Of a DNA stretch of 9,149 bases, positions 1 to 6,730 are shown piece by piece. The DNA lies in NCBI GenBank assembly GCA_964624585.1, contig CAZUXE010000059.1, positions 1 to 9,149 of the forward strand. Reading direction: 5' to 3'. Positions within the stretch are counted from its first letter, which is position 1; each line of letters starts with the position of its first letter. Both the position numbers and the translations under genes were made by a program. The stretch comes from CAZUXE01 sp964624585. Its GTDB lineage: Bacteria > Hydrothermota > Tepidihabitantia > B3-TA06. Under the pieces are notes generated by a model, which saw nothing but the letters and a program-made list of their open reading frames with translations, was not told the DNA's origin and did no database searches.

Positions 1-131
1 CCTCAACACGCCTTCCTTCTCCCATTGGGAGAGGGATTACGGGTGAGGGAAGGATTATTAGTGAGGGGATTTAAGATTGCTTCCCTCCTTCCGGTCGGTG
101 TTCCCTTCGTTCACCCTAGCGGTCAGGGGGA
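1..131. repeat. Hairpin-rich, repeat-like intergenic segment at left edge
   Basis: This stretch lies beyond the stop codon of the glycosyltransferase-like gene and I see no gene in it. A near-perfect palindrome occupies 15-35 (core TCTCCCATTGGGAGA, arms extended by two GC pairs across a G-T wobble). An imperfect inverted repeat joins 41-53 (GGGTGAGGGAAGG) with 104-116 (11 of 13 bases complementary). A 7-bp stem pairs 63-69 with 81-87. The composition, runs of GAGGG and CCCTC around a CCCATTGGG centre, resembles short dispersed palindromic repeats common between genes in many bacteria. That resemblance is from memory. No T-rich tail follows any stem in the direction of the upstream gene, so a classical intrinsic terminator is not supported, although the stems could still protect the 3' end of the message. 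Copy number in the genome cannot be seen from here. Confidence 0.45.
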
Positions 132-149
132 CACAATGACTAAAAATTA
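129..149 (-). repeat. Imperfect direct repeat, copy A (after glycosyltransferase stop)
   Basis: Read on the minus strand this copy is TAATTTTTAGTCAT, then TGT, then GTCC. It matches copy B at 1680-1697 in 17 of 18 aligned bases, with three extra bases (TGT) here. The two copies bracket the 499-codon glycosyltransferase-like gene. This could be a footprint of insertion or duplication, or a chance similarity in AT-rich sequence. Confidence 0.4.
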
Positions 150-151
150 GC

Positions 152-1651
152 CTAAAGCTTTTCCTTTGAAACCAGAATTAGGCTATCGTCAATTACTCCC
201 ATATAATAGAGAGTAGCATCGGTATTCTTAAAACGCTCTTTGATTTCATCAAGGGTCTTTGGCGAATTCGCATAAACATCGTTTGAGGCATGAACATGTA
301 CATTAGAATTATAAAACCAGTGTATTGCTTCTCTTAGATGAATATGCGAACCGGGATTTTCAATAAACAGCACATCGTTATCTTTTAGCTCAACCAATTC
401 TCCAGCCTCTAAAGCCAGCTTTTCGGTTTTCATGCTAACCTTCACGAACTCCCGCTCTACCATCAAAAGTGCTGTAAGATTTGCAATCAGGTAAAGTGTT
501 GCCGCCACTGCCACAGCCCATTGCCAGCCCTTGCGCCTTTTTTTCTGCAAAAATCCCCACAACCGTACAAAAAGTCCGCCTGCGAGCATAGAAAAGAATA
601 CGGAAGGCAGGTAAGCATATCGGGCGCTTATCTTTATAGCAAACGGCATAAAAACAGCAAGCGACAAAAGGGTAGCCAAAAAGCTCCATAGTAACGGTTT
701 TGAAAGTTTCTTCATAAAAGCGAATAGCGCCATAAGGGGCAAACTTAAGGCCGCTGCGGCTGCCGCTATCCAATATAGAATCAGCAGAGGACGCGGTAAT
801 ATCTGTAAAACCTGGGCAACATAGGGGTGTCGCGGATTAGGCATCCACAGCCATACCCAGTAGTCAAAAATATTACTAAGCATATGCCAACCCGCTCTGT
901 AAGATGAACCGGCACCAGCAAAGTTCATAGCCCAGCGGGTTTGAACTATAAGGTAGACCGCCAGAAGAGCAGCGTAGGCAAGATAGGGAATGAAATGTAA
1001 TTTTGACCGGTTGTTCTTCTTCTGCATAAACAAATCATAAGCAAGAAAAATGAACGGCAAGGACACCGCTGTTTCTTTAGTCAGGAAGGCAAGGATGAAG
1101 GTAAGTATTGACGGAATTAGCCACCGGATATTGTCTTTTTCGCGAAATTTCGTGTGGAAGTAAATTGAGGCAAGCATAAAGAAGGTAACAAGCATGGAGA
1201 TTGATGATGAAATCCAAGTAATGCCTTCATAGTGCGAAAAGGCAAGCAGGAACAACAATGAAGCGGCAATTGCTGTCAGACGTTTCGCAAATATTCGTCT
1301 GGCAAGCAGAAAAACCATACTGGTATTGATTAAATGCAGAACAATGTTGGCTACCACAAAGGCAAGTGGGTTAGGCCCAAAGCATTCGCCGCGGAGCATA
1401 ACCATGGCTAAATTGATGGGACGCAGAAAGTCGTTACCACCGTAGAGTATTGTTTTAAGAAAAGGCTGCCCTTTGAACTGGCGATAAATGGAAAGAGCTG
1501 TAAAGTCGTCACCAATAAATCTATTCTTCAAAAGAGGGATAAATACAAGAAATCCGCCAATCCACATAAGCGGGAAATACCACCACATTTTCCCGCTTTT
1601 TGTAGCGCCTGATGATAACTTATTGTTTACCACGCGCTTAGGGCTGTCCAT
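152..1651 (-). CDS. Multi-pass GT-C-type glycosyltransferase-like membrane protein
   Basis: This 499-residue protein probably transfers a sugar from a polyprenyl-phosphate donor on the outer face of the cytoplasmic membrane; donor and acceptor are unknown. It has a first membrane segment at about 25-41 followed by an Asp pair (D48, D49) in the first external loop, the usual place for the catalytic acid in GT-C enzymes. About nine to ten further hydrophobic segments run to residue 398. LTKETAVSLPF (190-200) and ISARYAYLPS (341-350) resemble conserved stretches of the PMT/TMTC-like (GT39-type) group. A soluble tail of about 100 residues (403-499) ends the protein. A GGAG at 1656-1659 lies four bases before the ATG, a short but usable spacing. 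It follows rng by 43 bp with no terminator between them, so co-transcription is likely. It has no obvious functional link to RNase G. The GT-C class is an inference from topology and motifs; a flippase or polymerase of similar topology is the alternative. Confidence 0.7.
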   Translation of the reverse strand: MDSPKRVVNNKLSSGATKSGKMWWYFPLMWIGGFLVFIPLLKNRFIGDDFTALSIYRQFKGQPFLKTILYGGNDFLRPINLAMVMLRGECFGPNPLAFVVANIVLHLINTSMVFLLARRIFAKRLTAIAASLLFLLAFSHYEGITWISSSISMLVTFFMLASIYFHTKFREKDNIRWLIPSILTFILAFLTKETAVSLPFIFLAYDLFMQKKNNRSKLHFIPYLAYAALLAVYLIVQTRWAMNFAGAGSSYRAGWHMLSNIFDYWVWLWMPNPRHPYVAQVLQILPRPLLILYWIAAAAAALSLPLMALFAFMKKLSKPLLWSFLATLLSLAVFMPFAIKISARYAYLPSVFFSMLAGGLFVRLWGFLQKKRRKGWQWAVAVAATLYLIANLTALLMVEREFVKVSMKTEKLALEAGELVELKDNDVLFIENPGSHIHLREAIHWFYNSNVHVHASNDVYANSPKTLDEIKERFKNTDATLYYMGVIDDSLILVSKEKL

Positions 1652-1679
1652 AATACTCCGCGTTTAAGTTTTAAGAACC

Positions 1680-1697
1680 GGACATGGCTAAAAATTA
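1680..1697 (-). repeat. Imperfect direct repeat, copy B (at rng stop)
   Basis: On the minus strand this copy reads TAATTTTTAGCCATGTCC and begins with the TAA stop codon of rng. It pairs with copy A at 129-149. Because one copy includes the rng stop and the other follows the stop of the next gene, the pair marks the boundaries of a single-gene cassette. Confidence 0.4.
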
Positions 1698-3245
1698 ATA
1701 CTTACCGCTGGATGTCGATTGATTCGCACGCCGCTTAAAAATCACGTCGTTGGTGTCAATAACTATAAGAGAATATTCACCAGCTTGCGCGTAGATATCG
1801 GCTTTTACTTCAATAGCCATACCGTAAGTTCGCGCCCAGTCGGCAAGCTCTTCAAATCTTTGTACCGAAAGAAAATCAGCAATACGAGGCTCTGCTTTTA
1901 TAAGAATAGTCTTGCCGTTGAGTTTTTCAGCCCTTTGTTGAAGTATGCGTTCCATTTCAGAAAGAATGTAGTCTTTGGAAGGAATGCGTCCCAAGCCCTT
2001 ACATACTTCACATTCTTCGGTTAAATGCACAAACAGGCCAGGGCGTTTACGTTCACGAGTTATCTCTATAAGGCCGAAACGACTGAAGCCTGAGAAGTCG
2101 GCATGCGCTCTGTCCTCATGCAAATGCCTTTTTAGCTCTCTTAAGACCTGAGACATGTTATCTTTTGAGCGCATATCTATGAAGTCAATAATAAGCAATC
2201 CCGATAAATCCCTTAAACGTATTTGCCGCGCAATCTCACGGGCAGCTTCCATGTTTGTATGGAAAATAAGTTTTTCAGGACGCTCCTCACCCGAAAATCT
2301 GCCACTGTTGACGTCAATAGCCACCAGGGCTTCGGTATGATCAACGGTTATAAATCCGCCGGACTTGAGCCATATTTTGCGTTCAAAAACGCTCTTGAGT
2401 TCACTTTCCACACCGTAGTGTTCAAAAATAGGATCTCGATCGCGGAAAAAATGAACCCTTGAGCGCAATCGAGGAGCGCTGCGGCGTAAGTATCTAAGGA
2501 TATTTTCATACTCAACCCGTGAGTCAACAACCACATTGGCCACGCCCTTGGTGAATTGGTCTCTTATAAGTTTCAGCGATACCATAGGTTCTTCGTAAAC
2601 CAGTGTGGGCGCTCTGTCTTGTGAAGCAAGTTCCGTAATAGTTTTTTGAGTATCTATAAGATTTTCTGCATCAAGCTTTAAGTCTACGTCTTTCGCCTTA
2701 TCAGCAGCCGTTCGGACTATAAGACCCATTTTGTCCTGTTTAAGTTTATTGGCTATAGCGCGTAGCCGAGCGCGTTCGTTACGGTCTCTTATACGTCTTG
2801 ACACACCTATGTGATTTATGGTTGGGGTTAGCACCAAATAACGACCGGGCAGAAAAACATATGAAGATAATCTTGCGCCTTTTTTGCCTAGCGGTTCTTT
2901 TACCACCTGTACCAAAATCTCCTGACCTGGCTTTAAGTTCAATTTTCTTCCCCTGGCTATTTCCTTGCCTCCCTCTTCACTGCCTTCAATTTCGGAATCA
3001 TATATTTCCGAAAGGGCTTTATCTGGAATATCCGAGAGAGGAAGGAATCCGTTTTTCGACAGGCCAATGTTTACAAAAGCTCCGGCTAGTCCAGGAACTA
3101 CATTCTCAACCCTTCCCTTGTAAATGCGACCTACAAGATTCTTTTTTTCAGGACGTTCTGAATAAAATTCTACAAGTTTTCCGTTTTCTAAAACGGCCGT
3201 TCTCATCTCGAAACGGCCAACGTTTATGATAATTTCTTTCGTCAT
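1695..3245 (-). CDS. rng: Ribonuclease G / RNase E family endoribonuclease
   Basis: A 516-residue endoribonuclease expected to cut single-stranded, AU-rich RNA, with a preference for 5'-monophosphate ends, acting in rRNA maturation and mRNA decay. An S1 RNA-binding domain starts at about 36 (GRIYKGRV ... PGLAGAFVNIGL). The catalytic Mg-binding aspartates are D311 (VAIDVNSGRF) and D354 (LLIIDFIDM), 43 residues apart exactly as D303 and D346 in E. coli RNase E. The Zn-link cysteines that pair subunits are C412 and C415 (CEVCKG). A charged Glu/Lys-rich insertion (about 84-105) extends the S1 region. The length fits RNase G rather than full RNase E, as there is no long degradosome scaffold tail. 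The start is supported by GAGGAGA at 3253-3259, seven bases before the ATG, and by an N-terminus typical of the family (KEIIINVGRFEMRTAVLE). It lies 237 bp downstream of the radical SAM gene in the same direction, a common neighbour pair. Membership is clear; the exact substrate set is not visible. Confidence 0.95.
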   Translation of the reverse strand: MTKEIIINVGRFEMRTAVLENGKLVEFYSERPEKKNLVGRIYKGRVENVVPGLAGAFVNIGLSKNGFLPLSDIPDKALSEIYDSEIEGSEEGGKEIARGRKLNLKPGQEILVQVVKEPLGKKGARLSSYVFLPGRYLVLTPTINHIGVSRRIRDRNERARLRAIANKLKQDKMGLIVRTAADKAKDVDLKLDAENLIDTQKTITELASQDRAPTLVYEEPMVSLKLIRDQFTKGVANVVVDSRVEYENILRYLRRSAPRLRSRVHFFRDRDPIFEHYGVESELKSVFERKIWLKSGGFITVDHTEALVAIDVNSGRFSGEERPEKLIFHTNMEAAREIARQIRLRDLSGLLIIDFIDMRSKDNMSQVLRELKRHLHEDRAHADFSGFSRFGLIEITRERKRPGLFVHLTEECEVCKGLGRIPSKDYILSEMERILQQRAEKLNGKTILIKAEPRIADFLSVQRFEELADWARTYGMAIEVKADIYAQAGEYSLIVIDTNDVIFKRRANQSTSSGKY

Positions 3246-3486
3246 TAAAAGTTCTCCTCACGAAATATTGACGGATGCTGAAGAAAGATGAATCTAGCAA
3301 TACTTTACTTTTTGCAAAATAGGTATCTGGCGCATATTTTGGGTGCGGTTGATTTTCGATATGCCAGCCTGTAGCAAGCCTTTCAAGAATCAAGCAGGTA
3401 CTGTTGACAGAAGAGAGTTCTATAACCGAAGCGGTTTCGATTCCCTGCAGGCATTTGATATCTAAATTTCTGAAAGCTAGGTTCAT
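3148..3486 (-). CDS. Possible small ORF translationally coupled to the radical SAM gene
   Basis: A 112-codon ORF begins with an ATG whose last two bases form part of the upstream TGA stop (ATGA overlap, 3483-3486). A strong GGAGGA site at 3496-3501, inside the end of the radical SAM gene, lies nine bases before it. The predicted protein starts MNLAFRNLDIKCLQGIETAS and has mixed composition with no membrane segment and no domain I recognise. Codons in the first 78 or so look ordinary for this genome (GAA and AAA dominate over GAG and AAG). The last 98 bases run out of frame through the start of rng, an unusually long same-strand overlap, and that part (many Arg and Lys) looks less protein-like. 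It may be a real coupled small gene, a decayed or frameshifted one, or simply the leader of rng with a fortuitous start. The coupling signals are seen; the expression is inferred. Confidence 0.35.
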   Translation of the reverse strand: MNLAFRNLDIKCLQGIETASVIELSSVNSTCLILERLATGWHIENQPHPKYAPDTYFAKSKVLLDSSFFSIRQYFVRRTFNDERNYHKRWPFRDENGRFRKRKTCRILFRTS

Positions 3487-5903
3487 CGGTAATGTTCCTC
3501 CAGTGGATTCAAAAGACGACCTCCTTTTCTGAGATATACGTCTATACGATCCACTTGCAGGTTTCTTGCATCCTGTGGTGTAATTGCATAAAGTGAAGAA
3601 AGCACTTCCCACAGCTTTACTCTTTGGGCGTTGGAAACCATAAGGTCCAGCGTTCCGTTAGATACGGCAAGGTGATGTATGTTCAAGGCGTTTGCTGCCC
3701 GTATGCCAAGTTTTTCCTCCGATTCCTGCGGTGAAGGGGTAATTTTATAATGCAGAATTTCGGCTGTTTTGGTTATAGCCGACGAATTCGGAAGCAATGC
3801 TCTGGCAACAAGAACCTTAAGACCTTTCGGCATATAAGGATTCAGAAGATCGGCAAGGTTTGCATCGGGTTTGGAAAAAAGCGATATATCTACGTATTCG
3901 CCCTTACTTGCAACGCCAACCGGCTTTGGAAAACTAAAGCGTACCTTGGGATGAGGCGAGAAGCCTTCTGTGTAAGCAATCGGCAGTCCGCTTCGTCTTA
4001 AGGTTCGGTATACAGCCCTGACCATGTCAAGATGACTGGCGTAGCGAAACTCTTCACCCAGCTCCAGTCTCAGACGATAACGCTGCTCCCTTCCGTCTGA
4101 AGACAGATGTTGTTCCGCTCTATCAAACTCATCGGTATCCGACTGAGAATTATTACTTTTCGCAGGTAAAGAACTGCATTTTACCCCGCATGAATAACAC
4201 GTACCGTCCATGCAATTGGTACGTACCTGTGCTTTTTTCGCCAAAAGATACTCTTCCTTAAGAAAATCCATGGAAGGGCCATTATCAATAAAACCCCATG
4301 GAAGCGGTTCTGATATATCCCTTGCTTTAGTGTAGATGTCGGTATCTATATTTTTTTCCTTGAACACATCAAGCCAGCGCTGAAATGAAAAGTGCTCACT
4401 CCATTCCTGAAAGTAACCTCCCCGCTGGAGGACTTCTTCCAGAACAGGCGCCAATTGTTCATCACCGCGGGCGAATATGGCCTCAACAAAGCTTGTTTTA
4501 GGACTAGCCCACTTTACCTTTACCCTTCGAACCGAAGCTTCTTCACGCATTCTGGCTAACTTTTCCTGCAGTACAGATAGCTGCTCAAACTCGGCCCATT
4601 GGAAAGGTGTATGCGGTTTGGGAATGAACGAGGCGGTGTGTGCGGTAATTGTTATGCCTTTTGAAACACGGGCAAGCGAACGAATGAAGTCAATATTCAT
4701 GTCAACGTCTTCTGGTGTCTCGCCAGGCAGCCCGACCATAAAGTAAAGTTTTACCCTTCTCCATCCAAGTCGGGCGGCGGTTGTTACTGTTTCTGCTATC
4801 TCTTCGTTTGAGATAGGTTTGTTGATTACGCGTTTCAATCGTGGAGAGGCTGTTTCAGGAGCAAAAGTCAAACCGGTCTTTTTTATCTTTCGGAGCTTTT
4901 GCCCTATGTGGGTATTGAAAGCCTCGCCACGAAAACTAGGCAGTGAAATGGCGGTTTTTGAAGGAGCAAGGCAGGTGTTGAGACTATCAAGTAAAAGAGG
5001 CAGGTTAGGGTAGTCGGATACCGCAAACGAAAGAAGCGATATTTCATCCCATCCTGTAGCCTTCAGGCCTTCCTGAACCAATTCCAGAATCTCTTCAACA
5101 GAACGGTAACGGGTAGGACGATTACAAAAGCTTGCCTGACAAAATCGGCAACCTTGCAGGCATCCTCTTCCTATTTCTACAACCAACCTGTCATGCTCAG
5201 TTTGGCCGATAGGTACAATATGATTGATTGGGGTATCTTTTCTTCGCAGTTCGCTTACAGTTCGTTTCCGTATAACTTTTTTCTTTCCGTGAATTCGGGG
5301 AATCCATAGACCTTCAAGTTCTGCAAAGGCTTCTATTCGCCTATCCCTATCAGCTGTTTCAAGAAGGATATTTGTCATCTCTCTTATGACGTCTTCACCA
5401 TCTCCAATAACAAACGCGTCAAAAAATGGCGATAACGGCAGTGGGTTAACCGCGCATGGCCCTCCGCCTATAATTAAAGGATGCTCGCTTGTCCTATTGG
5501 CGCTTCTTAAAGGGATATAAGCCAGTTCCATTACAGCTAGCGCATTAGTATAGCATAATTCGCTTTCCAGGCTTATCCCTACCATATCAAAATGCGATAA
5601 CGGGGTACGTGATTCTAGGGAATGAAGGGGAATTTTTGCTTCCTTCATTTTTTCAAGCATATCAACCCAAGGAATAAATGCTCGCTCAGCACAGGCTTCG
5701 GGTATGCTATTTACAATATGGTAGAGTATTCGAAGACCGTAATTCGACATCCCAATTTCGTAAGTGTCTGGAAACACTAAGGCTATTTTAGCCTTAGTGT
5801 CGCCCGTAGGCTTAAGCGAATGAAGCTCAGCGTTGGTGTAACGAATGGGGTGCTGTACTTGAGGTAGAAGCGCCTCAAATTTTGTCTGCCAGTTATCTTC
5901 CAT
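3483..5903 (-). CDS. TIGR03960-type radical SAM protein fused to DUF2344
   Basis: An 806-residue two-part protein. The N-terminal part resembles a B12-binding-like Rossmann domain (about 36-175, with IALVFPDTYEIGMSNYG at 40-56 and GGGP at 146-149). The cobalamin motif DxHxxG reads D46-T-Y48-E-I-G51, so the histidine ligand is missing. The radical SAM core follows, with 4Fe-4S cysteines C248, C252 and C255 (GCLQGCRFC) and the glycine-rich region LPGETPEDVD (392-401). A cysteine cluster C564, C569, C572, C576 sits in the linker and may hold a second metal or cluster. From about 606 to the end is a DUF2344 domain (YRLRLELGEEFRYASHLDM, EGFSPHPKVRFSFPKPVGV). The total length matches the fused family. 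Its substrate is unknown; frequent proximity to RNase E/G and ribosomal protein genes suggests RNA or ribosome modification, an inference only. No clear Shine-Dalgarno precedes the ATG, consistent with the leaderless promoter described separately. Its stop overlaps the start of a small ORF. Confidence 0.9.
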   Translation of the reverse strand: MEDNWQTKFEALLPQVQHPIRYTNAELHSLKPTGDTKAKIALVFPDTYEIGMSNYGLRILYHIVNSIPEACAERAFIPWVDMLEKMKEAKIPLHSLESRTPLSHFDMVGISLESELCYTNALAVMELAYIPLRSANRTSEHPLIIGGGPCAVNPLPLSPFFDAFVIGDGEDVIREMTNILLETADRDRRIEAFAELEGLWIPRIHGKKKVIRKRTVSELRRKDTPINHIVPIGQTEHDRLVVEIGRGCLQGCRFCQASFCNRPTRYRSVEEILELVQEGLKATGWDEISLLSFAVSDYPNLPLLLDSLNTCLAPSKTAISLPSFRGEAFNTHIGQKLRKIKKTGLTFAPETASPRLKRVINKPISNEEIAETVTTAARLGWRRVKLYFMVGLPGETPEDVDMNIDFIRSLARVSKGITITAHTASFIPKPHTPFQWAEFEQLSVLQEKLARMREEASVRRVKVKWASPKTSFVEAIFARGDEQLAPVLEEVLQRGGYFQEWSEHFSFQRWLDVFKEKNIDTDIYTKARDISEPLPWGFIDNGPSMDFLKEEYLLAKKAQVRTNCMDGTCYSCGVKCSSLPAKSNNSQSDTDEFDRAEQHLSSDGREQRYRLRLELGEEFRYASHLDMVRAVYRTLRRSGLPIAYTEGFSPHPKVRFSFPKPVGVASKGEYVDISLFSKPDANLADLLNPYMPKGLKVLVARALLPNSSAITKTAEILHYKITPSPQESEEKLGIRAANALNIHHLAVSNGTLDLMVSNAQRVKLWEVLSSLYAITPQDARNLQVDRIDVYLRKGGRLLNPLEEHYR
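5774..5800 (-). promoter_or_regulatory. Perfect 12-bp inverted repeat inside the radical SAM 5' coding region
   Basis: Bases 5774-5785 and 5789-5800 are perfectly complementary over 12 pairs with a 3-base centre. In the transcript the arms are ACACTAAGGCTA and TAGCCTTAGTGT around AAA. The stem covers codons 35-44 (nt 104-130 from the ATG) and is followed by UU then C, too short a U run for a confident intrinsic terminator. It could be an RNA hairpin affecting elongation, translation or RNase cleavage, or, read as DNA, a dyad operator. The structure is directly visible; the role is unknown. Confidence 0.6.
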
Positions 5904-5909
5904 CTTTGA

Positions 5910-5938
5910 ATGATACCTTTACTTATCTGTAAAGTCAA
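5910..5938 (-). promoter_or_regulatory. Sigma70-type promoter positioned for a leaderless radical SAM message
   Basis: The -35 element TTGACT (5933-5938) and the -10 element TATCAT (5910-5915) each match the consensus at five of six bases and are separated by the optimal 17 bases. Six bases (TCAAAG) separate the -10 from the ATG, so the expected start of transcription, seven bases past the -10, is the A of the start codon at 5903. The lack of a clear ribosome binding site in front of this gene agrees with leaderless translation. It would drive the radical SAM gene, rng and probably the glycosyltransferase-like gene. Confidence 0.7.
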
Positions 5939-6002
5939 CTGGAAACAAGGCCTATCCAAAACGCTTGTTGCACTCTAAAACATAGGTTTATAAAAGCGGC
6001 TT

Positions 6003-6725
6003 TTACTTTGAAACGCTAAAAAAACGGAAGGGATTAAAGTTAGTTTTTCGATCGTAATAATCTACACCCTCTGCACGCTTGAGACCACCCACTATCAAGT
6101 AGGTGATGGGAGTAAATAGTATCTCAACTCCAACTTTGAATATGTAATTAGAAATTATTACAGCCAAAAGAAGCTGTTGGGGAAGAATACCCATAAATGC
6201 AACAAGCACAAAAATGACGGTATCTATTCCTTCTCCAAAAACGGTTGAAGATATGGTACGTAACCACAACAGTTTGCCTTTTGTCCATATTTTCATTTTT
6301 GCCATAATGAAAGAATTGGAAAATTCGCCAACCCAGTAGGCGGCAAGGGACGCTATAACTATGCGAGGCGTCAATCCCAGAACGTTCATATAAGCTTCCT
6401 GAAACGGCCAATCGGCAGCTGGAGGAAGTTTACCTACCGCAATTATCAATACAGACATAAGGAAGTTTGCCGCAAAACCTACCCAAATTACCCTGCGGGC
6501 GCGGGCATAGCCATATACTTCGGTAAGAATGTCTCCGAATATGTATGCCAGAGGAAAAAGCAATGTGCCTGCGTCAAACGAAAATGGCCCTAGTTTGGTT
6601 ATCTTGGTTGAAAGAATGTTCGATATAAGCAGTACAGCCACAAAGGCAGCCATCACTAAATCGTAATACCGTAACCGATTTATATATTTAGAATTTTCTC
6701 TATTCATATCGCTTCGGGGGGACAT
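6003..6725 (-). CDS. yhhQ: Queuosine precursor transporter, YhhQ/VUT family
   Basis: A 240-residue integral membrane protein of the COG1738/PF02592 family, whose E. coli member YhhQ imports 7-deazaguanine precursors (preQ0/preQ1) for queuosine in tRNA. Family marks include SNILSTK (35-41), the acidic stretch DAGTLLFPLAYIFGDILTEVYG read across 51-72, GEFSNSF (133-139) and STVFGEGIDT (160-169). About six hydrophobic segments are seen: 23-39, 52-68, 79-98, 119-135, 163-180 and 185-213. The length is normal for the family. The ATG lies five bases after the gltX stop with no good ribosome binding site of its own, so reinitiation by ribosomes finishing gltX is likely. A second ATG at codon 7 is an alternative start, also without a clear site. 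There is no queuosine biosynthesis gene in this window, which fits a salvage role. Some family members may carry other purine-like compounds, so substrate is inferred from family. Confidence 0.87.
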   Translation of the reverse strand: MSPRSDMNRENSKYINRLRYYDLVMAAFVAVLLISNILSTKITKLGPFSFDAGTLLFPLAYIFGDILTEVYGYARARRVIWVGFAANFLMSVLIIAVGKLPPAADWPFQEAYMNVLGLTPRIVIASLAAYWVGEFSNSFIMAKMKIWTKGKLLWLRTISSTVFGEGIDTVIFVLVAFMGILPQQLLLAVIISNYIFKVGVEILFTPITYLIVGGLKRAEGVDYYDRKTNFNPFRFFSVSK

Positions 6726-6730
6726 TATAA

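Noticed and set aside
435..773. Minus-strand open frame nested inside the glycosyltransferase-like gene
   Set aside because: The main frame has a coherent membrane-protein pattern throughout; the nested product is Cys/Arg-rich and has no start signals.
2990..3013. 8-bp inverted repeat (TTTCGGAA ... TTCCGAAA, 8-base loop) in rng
   Set aside because: Repeats of this size are expected a few times by chance in 9 kb, and it sits in ordinary coding sequence.
2798..3229. Plus-strand open frame of 143 codons opposite rng
   Set aside because: It lies entirely antisense to the well-conserved RNase G gene, has no ribosome binding site of note, and its product has a composition typical of shadow frames.
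4199..4224. 7-bp inverted repeat ACGTACC ... GGTACGT in the radical SAM gene
   Set aside because: Short arms with a 12-base loop at the conserved Cys cluster; chance is sufficient.
5939..6002. Terminator after yhhQ
   Set aside because: Only a weak AACAAG/CTTGTT stem with a 14-base loop and no T tract was found, so I do not call one.
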